From an uncultured Clostridia bacterium (lineage in GTDB: Bacteria > Bacillota > Clostridia > TANB77 > RGIG9151): a stretch of 13,189 nucleotides of DNA. The stretch is taken from NCBI GenBank assembly GCA_934500865.1, contig CAKSUD010000049.1, positions 1-13,189 on the forward strand, in the 5' to 3' direction. Made by a program: the position numbers and the translations under genes. The notes below the pieces were generated by a model. It had not been told where the DNA came from and did not search any database. It saw nothing but the letters and a program-made list of their open reading frames with translations. Positions 12,285 to 13,189 of this stretch are shown here, one piece after another (the stretch's first letter is position 1; each line of letters begins with the position of its first letter).

Positions 12285-13189
12285 ATGGGTAAAGTTAATA
12301 TAACTATTGATGGTGTTAATATACAGGTTGAAGATAATATGACAGTTTTGGAAGCTGCAAGACTTGCAGGAATTGAGATTCCTACACTTTGCTATTTAAA
12401 AGATACAAATAAAATAGGTGCGTGTAGAATATGTCTTGTAGAGGTTCAAGGTGCTAGAGGACTTCAAGCATCTTGTTCTTATCCGGTTTCTGAGGGATTG
12501 GTTGTTAGAACTAATACAAAAACAGTTTTGGATGCTAGAAAGGCTACTTTGGAACTTATACTTTCAGATCACAAAAAGAATTGTTTGAGCTGTTCAAGAA
12601 ATACTGATTGCGAACTTCAAGCATTGGCAGAAAAAATGCAAATCGGAGATGTTATATATCAAGGAAACGCAGATGCATCCAGCGATATAGATGATCTATC
12701 AACATCTATTGTAAGAGATAATTCAAAGTGTATTTTATGTAGAAGATGTGTTGCTGTATGTAAAAATATCCAAACAGTAGGAGCAATTGATGTTGCTTAT
12801 CGTGGAATGAATTCGAAAGTAACTCCTGCTTTTAACAAGTCGTTAAGAGACAGTACTTGTGTAAATTGTGGGCAATGTGTTGCTGTATGTCCTGTTGGAG
12901 CTTTAACTATTAAATATGATATAGATAGAGTTTGGGATGCTCTTCACAATCCTGATATGCATGTTGTTGTTCAAACTGCACCGGCGGTTCGTGCAGCACT
13001 AGGTGAAGAATTTAACATGCCAATTGGTGAGGCTGTTACCGGTAAGATGGCAGCTGCATTAAGAAGATTAGGTTTTGATAGAGTATTAGATACTAATACA
13101 GGTGCTGATTTTACTATTATGGAAGAGGGAACAGAGTTTATAGACAGACTTACTAAAAATGAGAATTTACCTCTTATTACTTCTTGTAG
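12285..13189 (+). CDS. hndD: [FeFe] hydrogenase catalytic subunit (HndD/HydA), N-terminal part (partial)
   Basis: Large subunit that reversibly makes H2 at the H-cluster. The frame is open to the window end: 301 full codons plus two bases. A plant-type [2Fe-2S] domain (C36, C47, C50, C64) comes first, then the His-ligated [4Fe-4S] motif (H96, C100, C103, C109), then a two-[4Fe-4S] ferredoxin domain (C149/152/155/159 and C192/195/198/202). The H domain begins near 215 (VVVQTAPAVRAALGEEF, then GKMAAALRRLGFDRVLDTN). The last residues, LPLITSC, are the start of the L1 H-cluster motif (TSC[CS]PxW), and the two remaining bases AG are compatible with Ser (AGY) as the next residue. Motifs L2 and L3 lie outside. 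AAGGGGTG precedes the ATG. It is the third gene of the operon, after two electron-input subunits. Confidence 0.95.
   Translation, partial: MGKVNITIDGVNIQVEDNMTVLEAARLAGIEIPTLCYLKDTNKIGACRICLVEVQGARGLQASCSYPVSEGLVVRTNTKTVLDARKATLELILSDHKKNCLSCSRNTDCELQALAEKMQIGDVIYQGNADASSDIDDLSTSIVRDNSKCILCRRCVAVCKNIQTVGAIDVAYRGMNSKVTPAFNKSLRDSTCVNCGQCVAVCPVGALTIKYDIDRVWDALHNPDMHVVVQTAPAVRAALGEEFNMPIGEAVTGKMAAALRRLGFDRVLDTNTGADFTIMEEGTEFIDRLTKNENLPLITSC

Overview
The window reads as chromosomal DNA around the replication origin of a low-GC, spore-forming Firmicute of the class Clostridia, probably an anaerobic fermenter. Support: A+T-rich coding throughout, strong AGGAGG-type ribosome binding sites, a full-length Spo0A, a Bacillus/Clostridium-type dnaA-dnaN-recF block, and a [FeFe]-hydrogenase operon of the NADH- and ferredoxin-linked (electron-bifurcating) kind. 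The species cannot be named from this window.

Layout. (1) 1-749, plus strand: the 3' end of a probable D-Ala-D-Ala carboxypeptidase and a small Cys-rich protein of unknown function, closed by a bidirectional hairpin terminator (757-797). (2) 799-4574, minus strand: pcrA (helicase), yigZ (IMPACT family, overlapping pcrA by 11 nt) and spo0A (sporulation master regulator). (3) 4575-6653: a two-part oriC flanking dnaA. Five DnaA boxes lie between pcrA and dnaA, with a Spo0A-box match beside one of them. A second group lies between dnaA and dnaN, ending in two abutting boxes, a short GC step, five CTA/TTA trinucleotides (a DnaA-trio) and a 93% A+T stretch, which together look like the unwinding site. 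(4) 6654-8838, plus strand: dnaN and recF, only 25 nt apart; the yaaA/rlbA S4-domain gene often found between them is absent. (5) 8835-9712, minus strand: three small uncharacterised genes forming one operon, convergent with recF and divergent from the hydrogenase genes. Their promoter can be read as sigma-A or sporulation sigma-E. (6) 9894-13189, plus strand: a hydrogenase operon with a NuoE-like subunit, a NuoF-like subunit with extra Fe-S domains, and the first 301 codons of the [FeFe]-hydrogenase catalytic subunit, cut by the window end exactly at its first H-cluster motif.

How the parts fit. Left of the origin, pcrA-yigZ-spo0A point away from it; right of it, dnaA-dnaN-recF and the hydrogenase operon do the same, so these lie on leading strands. 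The three small genes at 8835-9712 and the two genes at 1-749 run against the fork. Initiation (DnaA), clamp (DnaN), repair (RecF, PcrA) and the sporulation switch (Spo0A) sit within about 8 kb, which makes direct coupling of sporulation commitment to replication initiation plausible. No mobile elements, CRISPR arrays, tRNAs or rRNAs were seen. The least explained parts are the three-gene cassette and the Cys-rich protein.
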